A stretch of DNA of 64,000 nucleotides from Motacilla alba alba (taxonomy: Eukaryota > Chordata > Aves > Passeriformes > Motacillidae): positions 42,108,473 to 42,172,472 of the forward strand of contig NC_052046.1 of NCBI RefSeq assembly GCF_015832195.1, given 5' to 3'. A model generated the notes under the pieces. It saw nothing but the letters and a program-made list of their open reading frames with translations, made no database searches and had not been told where the DNA came from. Shown one piece after another: positions 14,640 through 27,000 of the stretch. A program made the translations under genes and the position numbers. Position 1 is the stretch's first letter. Each line of letters starts with the position of its first letter.

Positions 14640-15270
14640 CAGATCCCGTGTGCCCGGTGGAGACACGGAGATACAGAGGCGGGTCCCGCGATGGCCCTGG
14701 AGACGGCGCCTGCCGTGGCATCCTCGCCGAGCGGGCAGGGCAGCTCCCTCCCGGGTGCATCCCCCCATGCCGGGAGCCAGCTCGGCGCAGGGCTCGGCGG
14801 AGCGCTGCCTCCCCGGCCGCCCCGCGGGGCTCAGCCGCGGCACGGCTCAGCCCCCGGCCCGCCCGCGGCCCCCCGCGCCCAGCCCTGACTTACGTGGGGG
14901 CCGCGGGCCAGCGGCTCCCGGCGCGGCGGCGCGTTCGTCCCCATAGCGGCCGCCAGTCCCCGCCGCTTTCCCGGGCCGGCTCTGCCGCTGCCAAGCCGAG
15001 AGACACCCGCGGCCGGGACCGGGGCCGGGGCCGCGCCGGGACCGCCCCGCAAGCGCCGCGCTCCGCCCGCCGGCGGGAGGGGTGCGCGTACGGCGCTGGA
15101 AGGCGATGGAGGATCGAGGGATGAGAGGCTGTGCTGAGACGGCTCGGTATTCCGGAGTGGTCCAGGCCTCCAAGGCTTTAGCGCTGCGTGCGGTATCCCC
15201 GCAGGGCAGCGTGGGAAGCGGGGTCCTACTCCGGATATCCCCCGGTATCGTCTCCTAGCGCTCCCATGTA
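14640..15270 (-). promoter_or_regulatory. GNE: CpG island promoter of GNE (long-isoform first exon)
   Basis: A roughly 600-bp CpG-rich block surrounds the first coding exon. On the minus strand, GC boxes (GGGCGG) lie at 15,042-15,047 and 15,063-15,068, about 100-120 bp upstream of the ATG at 14,944. This suggests a TATA-less start site near 15,000-15,050. The island could be bidirectional, but no divergent gene is seen on the plus strand. Confidence 0.8.
14894..14944 (-). CDS. GNE: GNE, first coding exon of the long isoform
   Basis: The ATG at 14,944-14,942 has a favourable context (G at -3, G at +4). It opens 17 codons, MGTNAPPRREPLARGPH, ending exactly at a perfect donor (CAC|GTAAGT, intron from 14,893). 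Splicing in phase 0 to 2,696 gives ...[14 protein letters not shown]..., which lines up with the human long isoform, whose first coding exon also has 17 codons and ends in GPH. The final residues and the length are kept while most of the rest has diverged. The protein made from here would carry 32 extra residues before the short-isoform Met. The 5' UTR extends upstream into the CpG island, with no fixed limit. The exon call rests on phase, length, donor and the GPH junction together. Confidence 0.85.
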
Positions 15271-17577
15271 CCTCGGGGAGCCATTCCCCGGCTGGGTACC
15301 CTCAGGGCACTCACAGCGGTGAGGAAATACAGGCAGCTTTACTGCTGCCAAGCATATTTGTGAATATTACCCGCTAATATCCATGACACCTAGTGTGTTT
15401 AACATCACCAAGACTACCCAGATCCGGTCAGAACAACAGGAATCTGCAGCTGTCTCAAGACAAGGAACTAGCCAAGTGAGTCTTCCCAAACACAGGTTTG
15501 GAAGGCAGCAGCAGCCAGAGCTTCACAAGCCTGATTTATTTTCTTCTTGTCCCAAGACAATGTTTCAAGGCTGTGACATGCTGTGTCTTGTAGCTGTACC
15601 TCTGCCCCTTGGAAGTCCTGGGGCCTGCATGTGTCCACCCTTTTGTGGGTGTGTCCCAAGGGAGCTCTGAAGTCACCTTTCTCATGCAGAGCCCCAAGCT
15701 GCTCTAGACACCTATGTGACCACAAATTTCTGGGTCATGTTGGGGTGCTTGCTGTTTTTTTGTGGATGTCTGTGATTTTTGAGATGTGTGCCATAGTGTT
15801 TGCAGAGAAATTGCTTGTCTCCAGCCGTTCTCCCCTTTCCTGCTTGTTTTTCCTGGAACACAGATTTCAAAGTAACACATAAATTTACAGCGTTTTACTC
15901 AAGTAAGCAGGTCAGCACACAGTACCTGTAAATTTTTCTGACTGGCTTTTTCTCTGTGACCAGATTGACACCTGTACACAAATAATTCAACAGTAGTGGC
16001 CATGACTATTGCTGTGATATTCTTTTAATTCACATCAGCGTGCTCTACTGGTATCTGTTTTGATTCCTCCCATATATCCATGGCAGTTTATAACTGGCAA
16101 TTTATAATTCTTTTGCATTCTATTACCACAATGTTTTCCTAGCTGCTCATTTTATCCAGTTAAATATCTACAAGGTAAGTTACTAAATAAAACATCAGAA
16201 CAAAAGGAAGGACAATAAAGCAGCACAAAAGACTCTAAAAAGGTGGTCATTTGTAGAATTGGAGAAGGAGACATTTTCTTAGTTTGCTGTGAACTGTACA
16301 TTGCATTTCCCCCCCATTTTACACAGTGTGCAGATCTATGTGATTCTCTTTTCAATATATTTTCATTGTGAATTCTTTGCTGTTGTTTTCTTTCTTTGTC
16401 TCAGAAATACACATAATTTTTTTGGTCTCTAGTCTAATCTGAAACCCAGCAGTGTTACACTGGGTTCTATTGAAGCCTCATCCTGCACATATGTATTTTT
16501 AGTTCCTATTTCTTCTCAGCATTGAAACATCCAATTAACAGATTTTCTTCCCCCAGGGCTGCATTACACTGGTGTACATGTGTAAGCATACACATAAATA
16601 TATATGTAGTTATATAAGTTTTTAACATATTTGCTGGTTGTGGGAGCAAACAATCCATATTGAAATTTCCCTTTGTGAGATACTTGGTTTCTAAAATTTC
16701 TTTGTTGTTGACAAAAATAGAACCTTAGATTTAGAACTTGAGGCTCTATTTTTTTTCCTCTGGGACAACACTACTAAAAAAAAAAAAAAGTCCAAATTCC
16801 CTTGGGCTTCTCCAAAGAGCATTTCTTTCTAACTGTACTTTTCCACTTTTGCAAACATTTGTCATCCTGTTTCTTCAAATGTCACTGATCATTTGTTTGG
16901 CATGGGACCTTTACTTCCTACTCTACTAATGAATAGTACTGTTAGAGATGGGCCTTTGTTTTGGATTGATACAAATGCAAGTTCATTTATTTAGCTAATT
17001 TTTTTTCCTTTACTGTACTGTAGTCTGTAGTGTACTGTACTGTATTAGTGCACTGTATTCTGTAGCACTGCAGAAAATTCTTCTCTGCCAGGAACTGTGT
17101 CTGTTGTGCTACAGGACTTTTTACTTTTCCTGAAACTTAGCAAAAGCAGGAGCCCAAGAGTCTGGGATGTTAGCCTGGGACGTTATTGGGTCTACTCTGA
17201 AAACTCACCAACTCCTTCAGACAAATGAGCACCCCTGAGTGCTTGTAGGGAGAGTCAAGTGTTTCTTGGGCCATCTGAGTTGCACTGGTGTTTTACCCAG
17301 TGTGCAGAAAATCATATATTTGGAGGTGCAATAAAGTATTCCCAAGGTGTTTGAGGCTCTCAGTATTATGTGCCTTTGTCCTGGCCTCCCCAGCTGAAAG
17401 ATGATTGTTATTCTCAGGCAGCCTCTACAGACATACCTGTGTAGGTGCAGAAATTCCTAAGTGTAAGGCTTTATTCAGGAGGGATGGCACGGGCTGCATA
17501 AAGTGAACCTTTAACAAGGTTTTCCCTCACTATCTCTCAATTTAGAAGAACAACAGGTCATTTCTATAATATGTCCA
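15271..17577. other. Intergenic, nothing recognised
   Basis: AT-rich sequence upstream of the GNE promoter. I see only low-complexity runs, including degenerate CTGTA repeats at about 17,012-17,075. No exon, RNA gene or transposon is recognised. Confidence 0.6.
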
Positions 17578-18180
17578 TGTCCTGGTTTTAGGTGGGATAA
17601 GTTAATTTTTGTCTGAGTAGATGGTATAGTGTTGTGTTCTGGATTTAGTATGAGAATAATGTTGATAACAGACTTATATTTTCAGTTGTTATTAAGTTTA
17701 TAGTAGTGTTTATACTAAGTCAGGGAATTTTCAGCTTCTCCTGCCCTGCCATCAAGAAGGCTGGCAGGACACAAGAAGCTGGGAGGGGACACAGCCAGGA
17801 CAGCTGACTCCAACTGGCTACTGGGATATTCCATACCAAATGATGTCATGCTTAGTATATGAACTGGGAAGGAAAGCTGTCTGGGGCCTGCTGCTTGGGA
17901 AGTGGCAGAATCAGTGAGCAGAGAGCAATTTCTTTGTGCATCACTCATTCTTTTATATATTCTAACTATTATTATCGTTGTTGTTGTTGTTGTTCTTGTC
18001 CTTGTTATTATTAATCATCACCACCATCATTATTAATATGTTCTCTCTGTCCCCATTAAACTGTCCTTATGAAAAGCCAGAAGTCTGAGTCTGCTGATTC
18101 TCTGACCCTCCCTGATGAGAGGGTGGACTGAATGAGCAGCTGTGTGGTGCTTCATTGCCAACTGGGGTAAAACCACGATA
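17578..18180 (+). mobile_element. Solo LTR of an avian endogenous retrovirus, with 5-bp target duplication
   Basis: The 603-bp element starts TGTCCTGGTTTTAGG and ends AAAACCACGATA, and is flanked on both sides by GTCCA (17,573-17,577 and 18,181-18,185), a perfect 5-bp target duplication. The order of parts is that of an LTR: a CRE-like TGATGTCA (about 17,841), a decayed TATA-like TATATGAA (about 17,856), a GTT/ATT-rich stretch, and a poly-A signal ATTAAA at 18,055-18,060. I recognise it as a common avian LTR type, and the 5-bp duplication suits an ERVL-like integrase. The terminal CA has mutated to TA. No internal viral sequence adjoins it, so it is the product of LTR-LTR recombination. Confidence 0.9.
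17966..18045. repeat. GTT/ATT-rich low-complexity stretch inside the solo LTR
   Basis: Runs of ATT, GTT and CAT/ACC triplets. A triplet-rich tract is a usual part of this LTR type and marks its R/U5 portion here. Confidence 0.8.
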
Positions 18181-18185
18181 GTCCA

Positions 18186-21100
18186 CCACTCCTTCTCTGC
18201 ATACAGGACAAGTGGAGAGGGTTGTGTTCTCCTTAATCTTCAGTAGGCTTGTGAGACACCTGAGGTTGTGCAAGCGACTTGGACCTAACTGAGCGCCTGC
18301 CTTCTCACACAAAACCAGACCTTCAAGTGCCTTATCTTGTCTTCTGGCCTCTCCTTTAAGGAACAAGTCTTGGTAAAAGGCTGTTGCCCAATGTCAACTC
18401 TGTCTAAAAGAAATACTGCATTTTAAATAACATATTAGTCAATTTTTATCAATTTGGCAGAAGTTTCAATTTCTCCCTCTCTTCTCCTGCGTTGATGAGA
18501 CCAGTGACTTGCAAATAGCAATAACCCCATTGAACAGGGTGTTCTGAGGAAGAGGAAACTGCACAGGGAGCTCAAATTGAGCTGCTTGCATTGCCTTCTG
18601 CTGGCCAGGTAGGGCAGCTGACACATTGCTGACAGCAGCCTGGCTGCTTGATAATGAAAGAGGAATAAAAAAGGCTTTGTTTTTGTAAAGTTGTATGTCA
18701 TATTAAAATGGGTATAGTCACACATAAGACATACACGTATGACTTCACACAGCCATGTCTGCTTTCCACTCATCTTCACTGACCTTTTCTATTGAAAAGA
18801 AGGTAGTATCACCCTTTTCCTGCTAGTATTGCCTAGGCTTTCAACACTACCTTACAGGTTTACTTGATCTCTTGGCAGTTTATACAGTTTGGAGACTTAT
18901 GCCCTGCCCAAGTGATGAGGTATTAGATGTGGAGGAAGCTGAAGTGTGGACATGGATGATTCGTATAAGTTTTTTTCTGCTCCTTTGTGGGCATTCAGAG
19001 CACTGAGGTGGTGTTGCAGGAAGCTGAGAGTAAATGTTAAGTCCTCTGACCCCTTCTAGGATATACTTACTTCTCTCTGCTTTAGGGCAAGGAGGGACAG
19101 AAGGAACTTTTCAAGTAATCTCTGATTAAACAATTGACCTTGCTTTACTACATTTTCTTGCTTTACCCTCCTTTATTTACCTCCAGGCTGTTCCTGTAAA
19201 AAAGCATGTGAAGAACGTCCACTAAGAAAAGAGCAGACTACTGTTATATAGTTCATGCAGGCTCAGCTGAAGATGTTACCACAAACACTGGAGGAATTCA
19301 GTACAACAATTAGCACAGTAAACTTGCTGAAGGAGAAAGAAAGGTCTGAACTTCCAGACTGACAGAAATAAAGTTGATTTCTACCAGCCACTGCCACGAG
19401 GGACTGTGGAAGAGGCAGACGAGCTGGGGCCTTCCCCTACCCTTTTCATCTGCTGCATGAGTGCCTGACCAGAGTATCTGAAAGAAGTGGGATATGGATC
19501 CTGGACCCACAACAGCAGAGACTCTGCATCAAGAGGGAGGTGAATGGAAAAGCTCTGGGTAGAAAATCCCCAGGTTTGCAGAGTTAGTAAGACCCAGTAT
19601 TTTACACAGATTCAAACAGATGATAATGAAAAGACCTTACTGATATTTAACAAAAAGACCAGTACTTCATAAAAGTCCAAGTGTGTTAATGTGGCAATAG
19701 CCCTAGAGTTTCTATAGCTAGTAGCAGACAGTATGGTGAATGGTTAATATATTTAGTTGAACGCAACTCATTAAAATAAAACCAGGAGCCTCCACAGCAT
19801 AATAGCATCTTTCTGCTAAGCATAGTAGGTAGAAAGTAGAAATATCGCATTTGTTACATGTTCACAGCCTGTTACAACACTCAATGAATTCAGATCTTAC
19901 TCCTTAGGCAGTTTTTGGCCAAGTCCTCTGCTGCATCCCAGTAATGTGGCTGTATGTAACGAGGTTCTCAGAGTAAAGGTTTAGTACACAAGCTATGTCA
20001 GAGTAAAGGTTTAGTACACAAGCTATGTGGTGTTAGAGGAAAAAATTTACCCCTGATTTTCTAATTTCAAAAGCTTCAAGCTCTGAAGTATCCTACACAG
20101 ATGGAGTGCAGTGAAGTATTGGTATGGTGATCATCTTCTGGCTGTTCAGGCAGAAATAAACTGCAAACCCTACATTTTATTGAAAGCAGGAGTCTGGAAG
20201 CACTAGATTTATATAGCTAAGTATGTACGGAAGCAGGCTGAAGGAAGGATTAATTTGAGACAGTATGGAGTGTTTACCTAGAAAACAAGAAAGCCCTCTC
20301 TGCTATCCTGTATTTAAAGAAGGTCACATTTTACTTACAGGTTTTTACCTGTGACAATTTCAGATCCCTTGGTTACTTAGATTGATGCTTGTTTTGCTGC
20401 TCCAGAAAGGAAACGAGAGCAACGAATATTTTGAGGAAGATGAGTGATTAGCTCTGGGAAAGTCATGTGGATCTTAGAATTTTCTAAGGAGGCCTGTGAC
20501 CATTATGCAGGAGTCATGAGAATTAATTAAGGAAGCAGATCCATGGGACTGTTAGGCCAGGTCAGATCTGACTTCTGACAGAAAAGAGCACTTGCTTATT
20601 TTGGACAGAACATACCTGTCTTTGGATGTTTCTCTTCCCTTAACATAGCTCTGCCCTTAACAAGATGTTGGGAAAATACCTTTATCTGCCTTCTATCTCA
20701 GGGCTGTGATGAGGTGTACCAGGGGAACCAGTCAAGATTCAGCACTTTCCAATAAACCCTGGTTCTTCACAGAGCTGGCTGTTTATGAAGGATGCACTGT
20801 CGTCAGGTGTCGGAGCATAAGAGAGCTCTGGCTGGTGTTCTCAGAGCTGCCTGTCATGTCTTCCCTGACAGAGAAATGAGAGGCACTGAGTGGTTTCTGT
20901 TCCCACTCTGAGATGAGATGTGTCATCATGTGTCTAGGCTTGAAAGCTGCTCTGGGAAGATTTAGCCAGCTGTTCTGGTATAACCCTGACAACTGCTCAC
21001 CCTCTGTCTTTGGTCAGAGCAGAGGAAACATAAGATTTTCTTCCACAGCTTAAATTGTCTGAGCAGGAGAGGACAGCTAAGGATCAAAATATAGAGGTTT

Positions 21101-21638
21101 TTGGTTAGTAGCAGATAGACAAGAGAAAAAAACACATTCCCATCAAAAAACAACAGTGATTCATGTCCCTACATGGATCTCTTCTCTAAAGAATGGTCAT
21201 CTCAGTTAGCGATAAGCCTTGTCCCAGCCCTATCTGGAAAGTGTCATGCTGAGTAAACACAGGCATACACAAGAAACAACCCTTTCTATTCTCTTATAGC
21301 TGTTTAATTGTGTTGTTGATGCTAGTGTATTTGTTCGAATGGGAACAATGAAAACTATCTCACTTGGGTGCCAAATAACAAACCAAGGAGCTCAGAATTT
21401 CACATAGGAGACTGAAGACACCATTCATGCATTGCCAACACTTAGAAAACACCTCTGTACCTTACCTACCTTGGTCTGTATTGGTAAACAATGGCTTCCT
21501 CTTGGCTTAGAAGGGGTGGTTTGGCCACAATATGACTGCTTGCTTGTCAAGCACTGTGGGAATGAATTTGTTTAAATGTCAGTGAGAGGGAGGGAAGTCT
21601 GAAGGGAGAAGGATTTAGTACTCTTATTGTTGGAAGAG
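18186..21638. other. Intergenic, one small tandem duplication and otherwise nothing recognised
   Basis: About 3.4 kb without a supportable gene. It contains a 30-bp perfect tandem duplication (19,969-20,028). Confidence 0.6.
19969..20028. repeat. Perfect 30-bp tandem duplication
   Basis: The unit starting CAGAGTAAAGGTTTAGTACA occurs at 19,969-19,998 and again, identically, at 19,999-20,028. Perfect identity suggests a recent slippage or repair event. Confidence 0.95.
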
Positions 21639-24071
21639 ATTCAAATTAGGGAATACTTAACTAAATTAATACCTAAGGCCATAGCCTCTGATGGTGACTA
21701 CCCATGAGTGCAGCGGGAGCTGGAAGATGTAATTGTGAGGCCCTTCTGAATTATCTTAGACTGATCATAGTGATTGGGAGAGGTTCCTGAGACCTGAAGG
21801 AAAAAGAATGTCACTCCTGTCTTTCTTGTCTTCAAGGAGGACAAGAGAGCATATCCAGGCAACTATAGGTCAGTCACCCCAGTTCTTAGTAGGTCACCCC
21901 GATCATTAGTAGGAAGGATGAAGTGCACCCTCAGCAAACTTGCTGATGACACCAATCTGGGTGGTGCTGTTGACACTCCTAAAAGGATGGGATATCATCC
22001 AGAGAAGCCTGGACAAGAGAAATTGGCATATAGGAATCTCGTGAGGTTTAACAAGACCAAGTTCAAGGTGCTGCACCCGGGTCAGGACAACCCCCAGTAT
22101 CAGGGGACAGGCTGGGGATGATCAGATGGAGAGCAGCCCTGTGAGAAGGACTTGGGGGTGTTGTTGGGTGAGAGCTGGACATGACCCAGCCATGGGCACT
22201 CCCAGCCCAGAAAGCCAAACGTGTCCTGGGCTGCATCCAAAGCAGCGTGGGCAGCAGGGGAGGGAGGGGATTCTGCCGCTCTGCTCTGCTCTGGTGAGAG
22301 CCCACCTGGAACCATGCATCCAGCTCTGGGGTCCCAGCACAGGAAGAGCACAGAACTGCTGGAGTGAGTCTAGAGGAGGCCACCAAGATGACTAGGGGAA
22401 GGGAAACCCTCTCCTATAACGAAGGGCTGAGACAACTAGGATGTTCAGCCTGGAAAAGAGAAGGCTTTGGGATGACCTAACTGTGACCTTACAGCACCTG
22501 AAGGGAGCCTACTCTCTCACCTCTGAAAGAGTAGAAGAAAGACAGAAAGGGACTTTTTAAAGAGCATGTAAAGACAGGACAAGAGGGAATGGCTTCAAAT
22601 TGTTAGAGAGTGGGTTTAGATTACATGTTAGGAGCAAATTCTTTACTGTCAGAGTGGCAAAGCACTGGAACAGATTGCCCAAAGAAGCTCTTGATGCCCA
22701 ATCCCTGGGTATGTTCAAGGCCAGTCTGGATCAAGCCCTGAGCAACCTGGTCTAGTGGAAATTGTCCCTGCCCATGGCAAGGAGGTTGGAAATAGATGAT
22801 ACTTAAGTGTCCCTTTCAGCCCTTTCTGTGGTTCTCTGTCTCCTGACATGATGGTGAAACAACTTTCTAGAAACTATTTATTCCTGGAAAGAAGGTGATT
22901 TGGATCAGTCAGCATGGATATACAAAGAGGAAGTCCTGCTTAATGAAGTCAAGAACTTTCAATGATGAAATTACTCATTTGATATATGAGGGGATAACAG
23001 TAGATACTGCCTACCTTGACTTCAGTAAGGCTCTGGATACTTCCATAAAATTAATGGATAAACTGCTGTCACATGGATTTGATGAGCAGACAGCATGGTG
23101 GATTGAAAACTCGTTGAATGGCTGGGCCCAGAGGGTAGTGTTCAGTGGCATGAAGTTTGAGGCCAGTAACTGGTAGTGCACCCCAGGGGTCGATACTGGG
23201 TCCAACACTCTTTAAACACCTTCATTAATGATCTGGATGATGGAACTGAGTGGACCCACAGCAAGTTCACTGATGACATCAAACTGGGAGAATTGGCTGA
23301 TACACCAGAGCATGGTTCTGCTCTTTAGTGGGATTTTGACATCATACAGTTCAGCCAAGGAAAGTGCAAAATCCTGCATCTGGGGAGGAACTGCCAGATG
23401 CACTGGTACTTGTTGGAGGTCAATTGGCCAAAACAACTTTGTGGCAAAGGACCTAAAGTCCTGCTGGGCAGCAAGTTGAACAAGAGCCATCAACATGCCC
23501 CTGTGCCAATGCAGTTGAACAGTATCCTGAGCTACATTAGGAAGAGTGCTACCAGCAAGCTGAGAGAGTGATATTTGTCTTCTATTCAGTACTGGTAATG
23601 TCACACCTGGAGTGCTGTGGTGAGCTCTGGGCTTCCCAGTACAGCAGAGATATGGAGCTACTGGGAGAGTCCAGAAGGGCTCTAAAGATGATTAAGGGCC
23701 TGGAGCATCTTTCATATGAAGAAAGTCCAAGAGAGCTGGTATACTTTCTCAGAGAAAGCTCTGGGAAGTATCATCATTGTGTTCCAAAATCTGAAAGGAG
23801 AGCAAAAAGAAGGAGCCAGATTCTTTTTGGTGATGCCCAGTGACAGACAGGGGCACAAACCAAATGCTTGAATTTTCCTCTGAACATCAGGTAAGACTTT
23901 TTTACTATGTGAGTAATCAAGGTGATGGTTTCTCCTGCTTTGGGGATCTTCAGAGGTCATCTGGGCATAGTCCTGGCAACCAGCAAGAAGTGGCCTTATT
24001 TCAGCAGGGTGGTTGGACCAGATGAACTCCAGAGCTTGCTTCCAACCTCAGCCATTCTAAGATTCTGTGAT
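21639..24071 (+). mobile_element. Old CR1 LINE, split by a second CR1
   Basis: The left part (21,639 to about 21,895) is reverse-transcriptase coding remnant of CR1 ORF2 and stops at 'aggtcagtcacccc'. The right part resumes at about 22,846 with 'aaggtgatttggatcagtca' and 'ctaccttgacttcagtaagg', then the RT region around 'ttcattaatgatctggatga'. It ends with the canonical CR1 terminus ATTCTAAGATTCTGTGAT at 24,071. The parts are consecutive in a CR1, so the material between them was inserted. All frames carry stops and shifts. Confidence 0.85.
21905..22840 (+). mobile_element. CR1 LINE nested inside the older CR1
   Basis: The copy starts near 'gaagtgcaccctcagcaaac' (RT C-terminal region) and carries 'cttgctgatgacaccaatct', 'ctgcatccaaagcagcgtgg', 'cactggaacagattgcccaa' and the 3' tail up to 'tgtggttctctgtctcc'. 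It is 5'-truncated and in the same orientation as its host. Several short frames here are fragments of the CR1 RT and its antisense. Confidence 0.8.
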
Positions 24072-27000
24072 AGACGTCATAAAATACTGAAGATGTAAAA
24101 GTTCCAACAGGTTGTGTACTGATAACTGAGGGTTGCATAAAGGTCTGTAAATAAGATGCCTGTGTTTAAATGCCTGAGTTACTCCTAAGTGTCTTGGCAG
24201 TAACTTCTACACAAAGCAAATATGTTCCATTCAATGTTGAATCTGTGGATGGGCAGGAGCAGGATGTGGATCCTGTTGAAGAGGAAGAGCATATTTGTCT
24301 TAAAGGTGTTGGCTTGTTTGGTGCGTGAAATGATGCATTACAGACATTCCTGTGTTTTTTTTTTTTCCCCAGGAATGAACTTTTTACAGTTGATTTTTTT
24401 TGGTCATTTTTTGATTCTGCTCTTTTCCAGTATTTTATCTTTGTCAGACCAGATATGTGCTTAGATTTGTGGTGGCAAGGGACACTTTAAAATATATGAC
24501 CTTAAGTATCAAGGTAGCAAGGGTATGGGAGCCTGAGTACCCTTACAGATCTGAACCTTGCTGCTTGATACTTCAGAGGTGGAGAATGCAGTCTGGATGG
24601 CCCTGAGCCTATCGCTTGGGTTTTGGAACTTCATGTTTTCAGTGAGGTCTACATCAGGAGACTTTTTGACAGAAGAGTTGAAATCAGGGCTGGTCACTGC
24701 TGTCCTTCAGCTGAGAATCTAGGCTTAGAGTCCAGTTGGCATTTGGGATAGCAAGAAAAAACCCTTTTACTAATCAGAGAAAATTTTCAGGATTGTACTG
24801 CTGCTGCCTACAGGCATGCTAGTTTTCCATTCCAGATCACCTGCAATCTCATCCTGCCTGTTTCTGACTGTAAGATAAATTATCAAGGAAAGTTACTGCA
24901 GATACCATTTTGCTGGGTTCTTCTTTTGAAGAAATATAGATCTCTGTTTAATTTGCTTTTTTTTTCTGGTGCAAACTATGATTGACAGGACATCCTTGCT
25001 TATGTGACCATTTTTTACTGTCCCAAAACCAAAAGGCCAAATTTTGATATGAGAGTTTAAATGAGGGTCTGAAATATGTTGGGTCTGAAATGTGCTGGAT
25101 TCACAACTGCAACAGATCATTGAAAATCCAGGGGTAGGAAAACAAGATGTAAATTTGCAGATTTCCTATATATAAAGGATAAAGTAGAAATATTTGTGGG
25201 CATCACACAGAAGGGAATATATAGAGCCAGACCCAAACGAGTATTTATTAAACAAGTTTTCTTTGGAAGGCGAAAAGAGAGAGCCATCTTCTTGCAAGTT
25301 ACTGTTCTTGCTAAATGCAAGAGGAGCAACACAGATTGTACTGTGTGAGAGCAGCCCTGAAGGTGAGTTCATACTTTGAGATGAACAGGGGACAGGGCAG
25401 GACTTTTTGTTCTTGGCAGATGTATTTGTAACGGGCTGTGCAGCTGGCAGTCTGCTGCAAAGAAAAGACAAACCCTGCTTACATATTGAGGCTAGTATTT
25501 TTTTTTAGTTTACCTGATAAATAAGAGAGATCCCTACTTGTTTCAGCACTCTGCTCATCCAAGTTATGAGATGCTCCACCTACCAGCAAAATGCTTTGGC
25601 ATCAGTGCAGTTCTGTGAGTCTTTTATCCTTTTACTCCAAGAGCAAAAGAGAGACAGGAAGGCTCTGGAGGACATTTTAGCAAATATTTTATTTTTATTG
25701 GGTTTTTACTCCAAGTGAGGACCCTAGCAGATTCCTTTGTTTGGGTGAGGCCAGCAACCTACTATAGAAGGAGAGTTTAGGAAATGAAGTTGTAGTGTAC
25801 AAGTGATATCTCTTTCACAAATTCTGCAGTGACACCTACTGCTGTACAGACCCTCTGCACAGAGAGTCTTAATGTAAATTCCCCTCTAAGCCTTCAAAGC
25901 AGACTCTTTTCCCAGATGGGTTGTCCATCTTCATAAATGTCACACATGCTTCTAGAAGGTATAAGAAAGCATGTATAGAGTGCACAAGTTCAAAAAATTC
26001 CTCGCATTAAACCTATTGAAAGTTTTAGAGCTTCATATGTGTTGCATTTATCTGTATATTGGCTTCTGGGTATCTGAAAGGTTTTTGAAAATGTTCTGTT
26101 CTGAATGTTCTACATCAGTTACCCCCAAAAAGCCAAACTGAAATTCCTTATAAATCAGGAAAATAAATCACCTCTGAGAGAGTAGACTGCAAAATTGCAG
26201 GCTGAAAGAGATTTTGTTTGAGGAAGTTATGTACAATAAAGAAAGTCAGAGGTGCTGAAAATTGTAAAAGGCCTAGCTGGATTCTTCTCAGCCTAGTTTG
26301 AAAGCCACTTTTGGCAGGCAGGGCTTGCTGGATTTTAATTGAGGAAGGTCAACTTTTTAAAGGTACTTTGGCACTTAAAATACATGAAGACACCACTGTG
26401 AATTTTGAATATGCATTGGAAGGGTATAAGATTCAGAACTCCCTTTCCCTCCAGTATCTAGCCAATGGGGATCTAACTCACCAACACCTTTCTCCACTCA
26501 CATGTGGACCTCAGTGTTTTTGAGAAGCTGACAGTGTGATGTTCAGTTTTTTCCTGGAACAGGAGTGATGTCCTGAAACATCATTCCTGAGGCTGTTAAA
26601 AAACTAAGAATGCAATCATTCTTGACTTCATCCCTGGCTGAAGGTAGGGAAAGTATTAGCAAACCTGCAGGGTGCCTGGCCGGACTTTGGGACTTGGCAC
26701 CACCTGCGTGGGCTCTTGCCTTTTCTTTTGTGTCAGAGGACTTCCAGGGGTGCCACATCATGGCACAGCAGGAGGCAGAGCATGGTGAACAGCATGTCTT
26801 CTGCTCCCTTGTTCCCTTTAGGTCACATAGTTGTTTTAACAAAGAAGTACAGTTCCCACTCCAAGCCACAACTCCACCCTCTGGAGCATGGAGTCCCACA
26901 GGAGTACTCTGCTTGGCAGACTGTTGCAGGGTGTTCTGCAGCCAGTCTAATGGCTTGGAATAAAAATGTCTATTTGTGCTTTTGCTTCCAGTATGTGACT

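Larger units (their letters stand above)
2697..14893 (-). other. GNE: GNE intron 1 (long isoform), about 12.2 kb
   Basis: The intron lies between the GTAAGT donor at 14,893 and the acceptor ending at 2,697. It contains a second CpG island (about 6,240-6,770), three CR1 copies (5,980, 6,772 and about 10,130), a (TATC)n microsatellite and a small perfect hairpin. Outside these I recognise no exons, only AT-rich intronic DNA. Long stretches such as 2,700-5,970, 7,000-10,100 and 11,570-14,600 hold nothing I can name. Confidence 0.85.

Noticed and set aside
14475..15173. Overlapping open frames up to 158 codons on both strands
   Set aside because: Same CpG-island effect. Only the short stretch 14,894-14,944 is supported, by phase, donor and match to the GNE long isoform.
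26543..26963. Overlapping 117- and 118-codon frames on opposite strands
   Set aside because: No recognisable protein, neither strand shows splice signals or a start context worth trusting.
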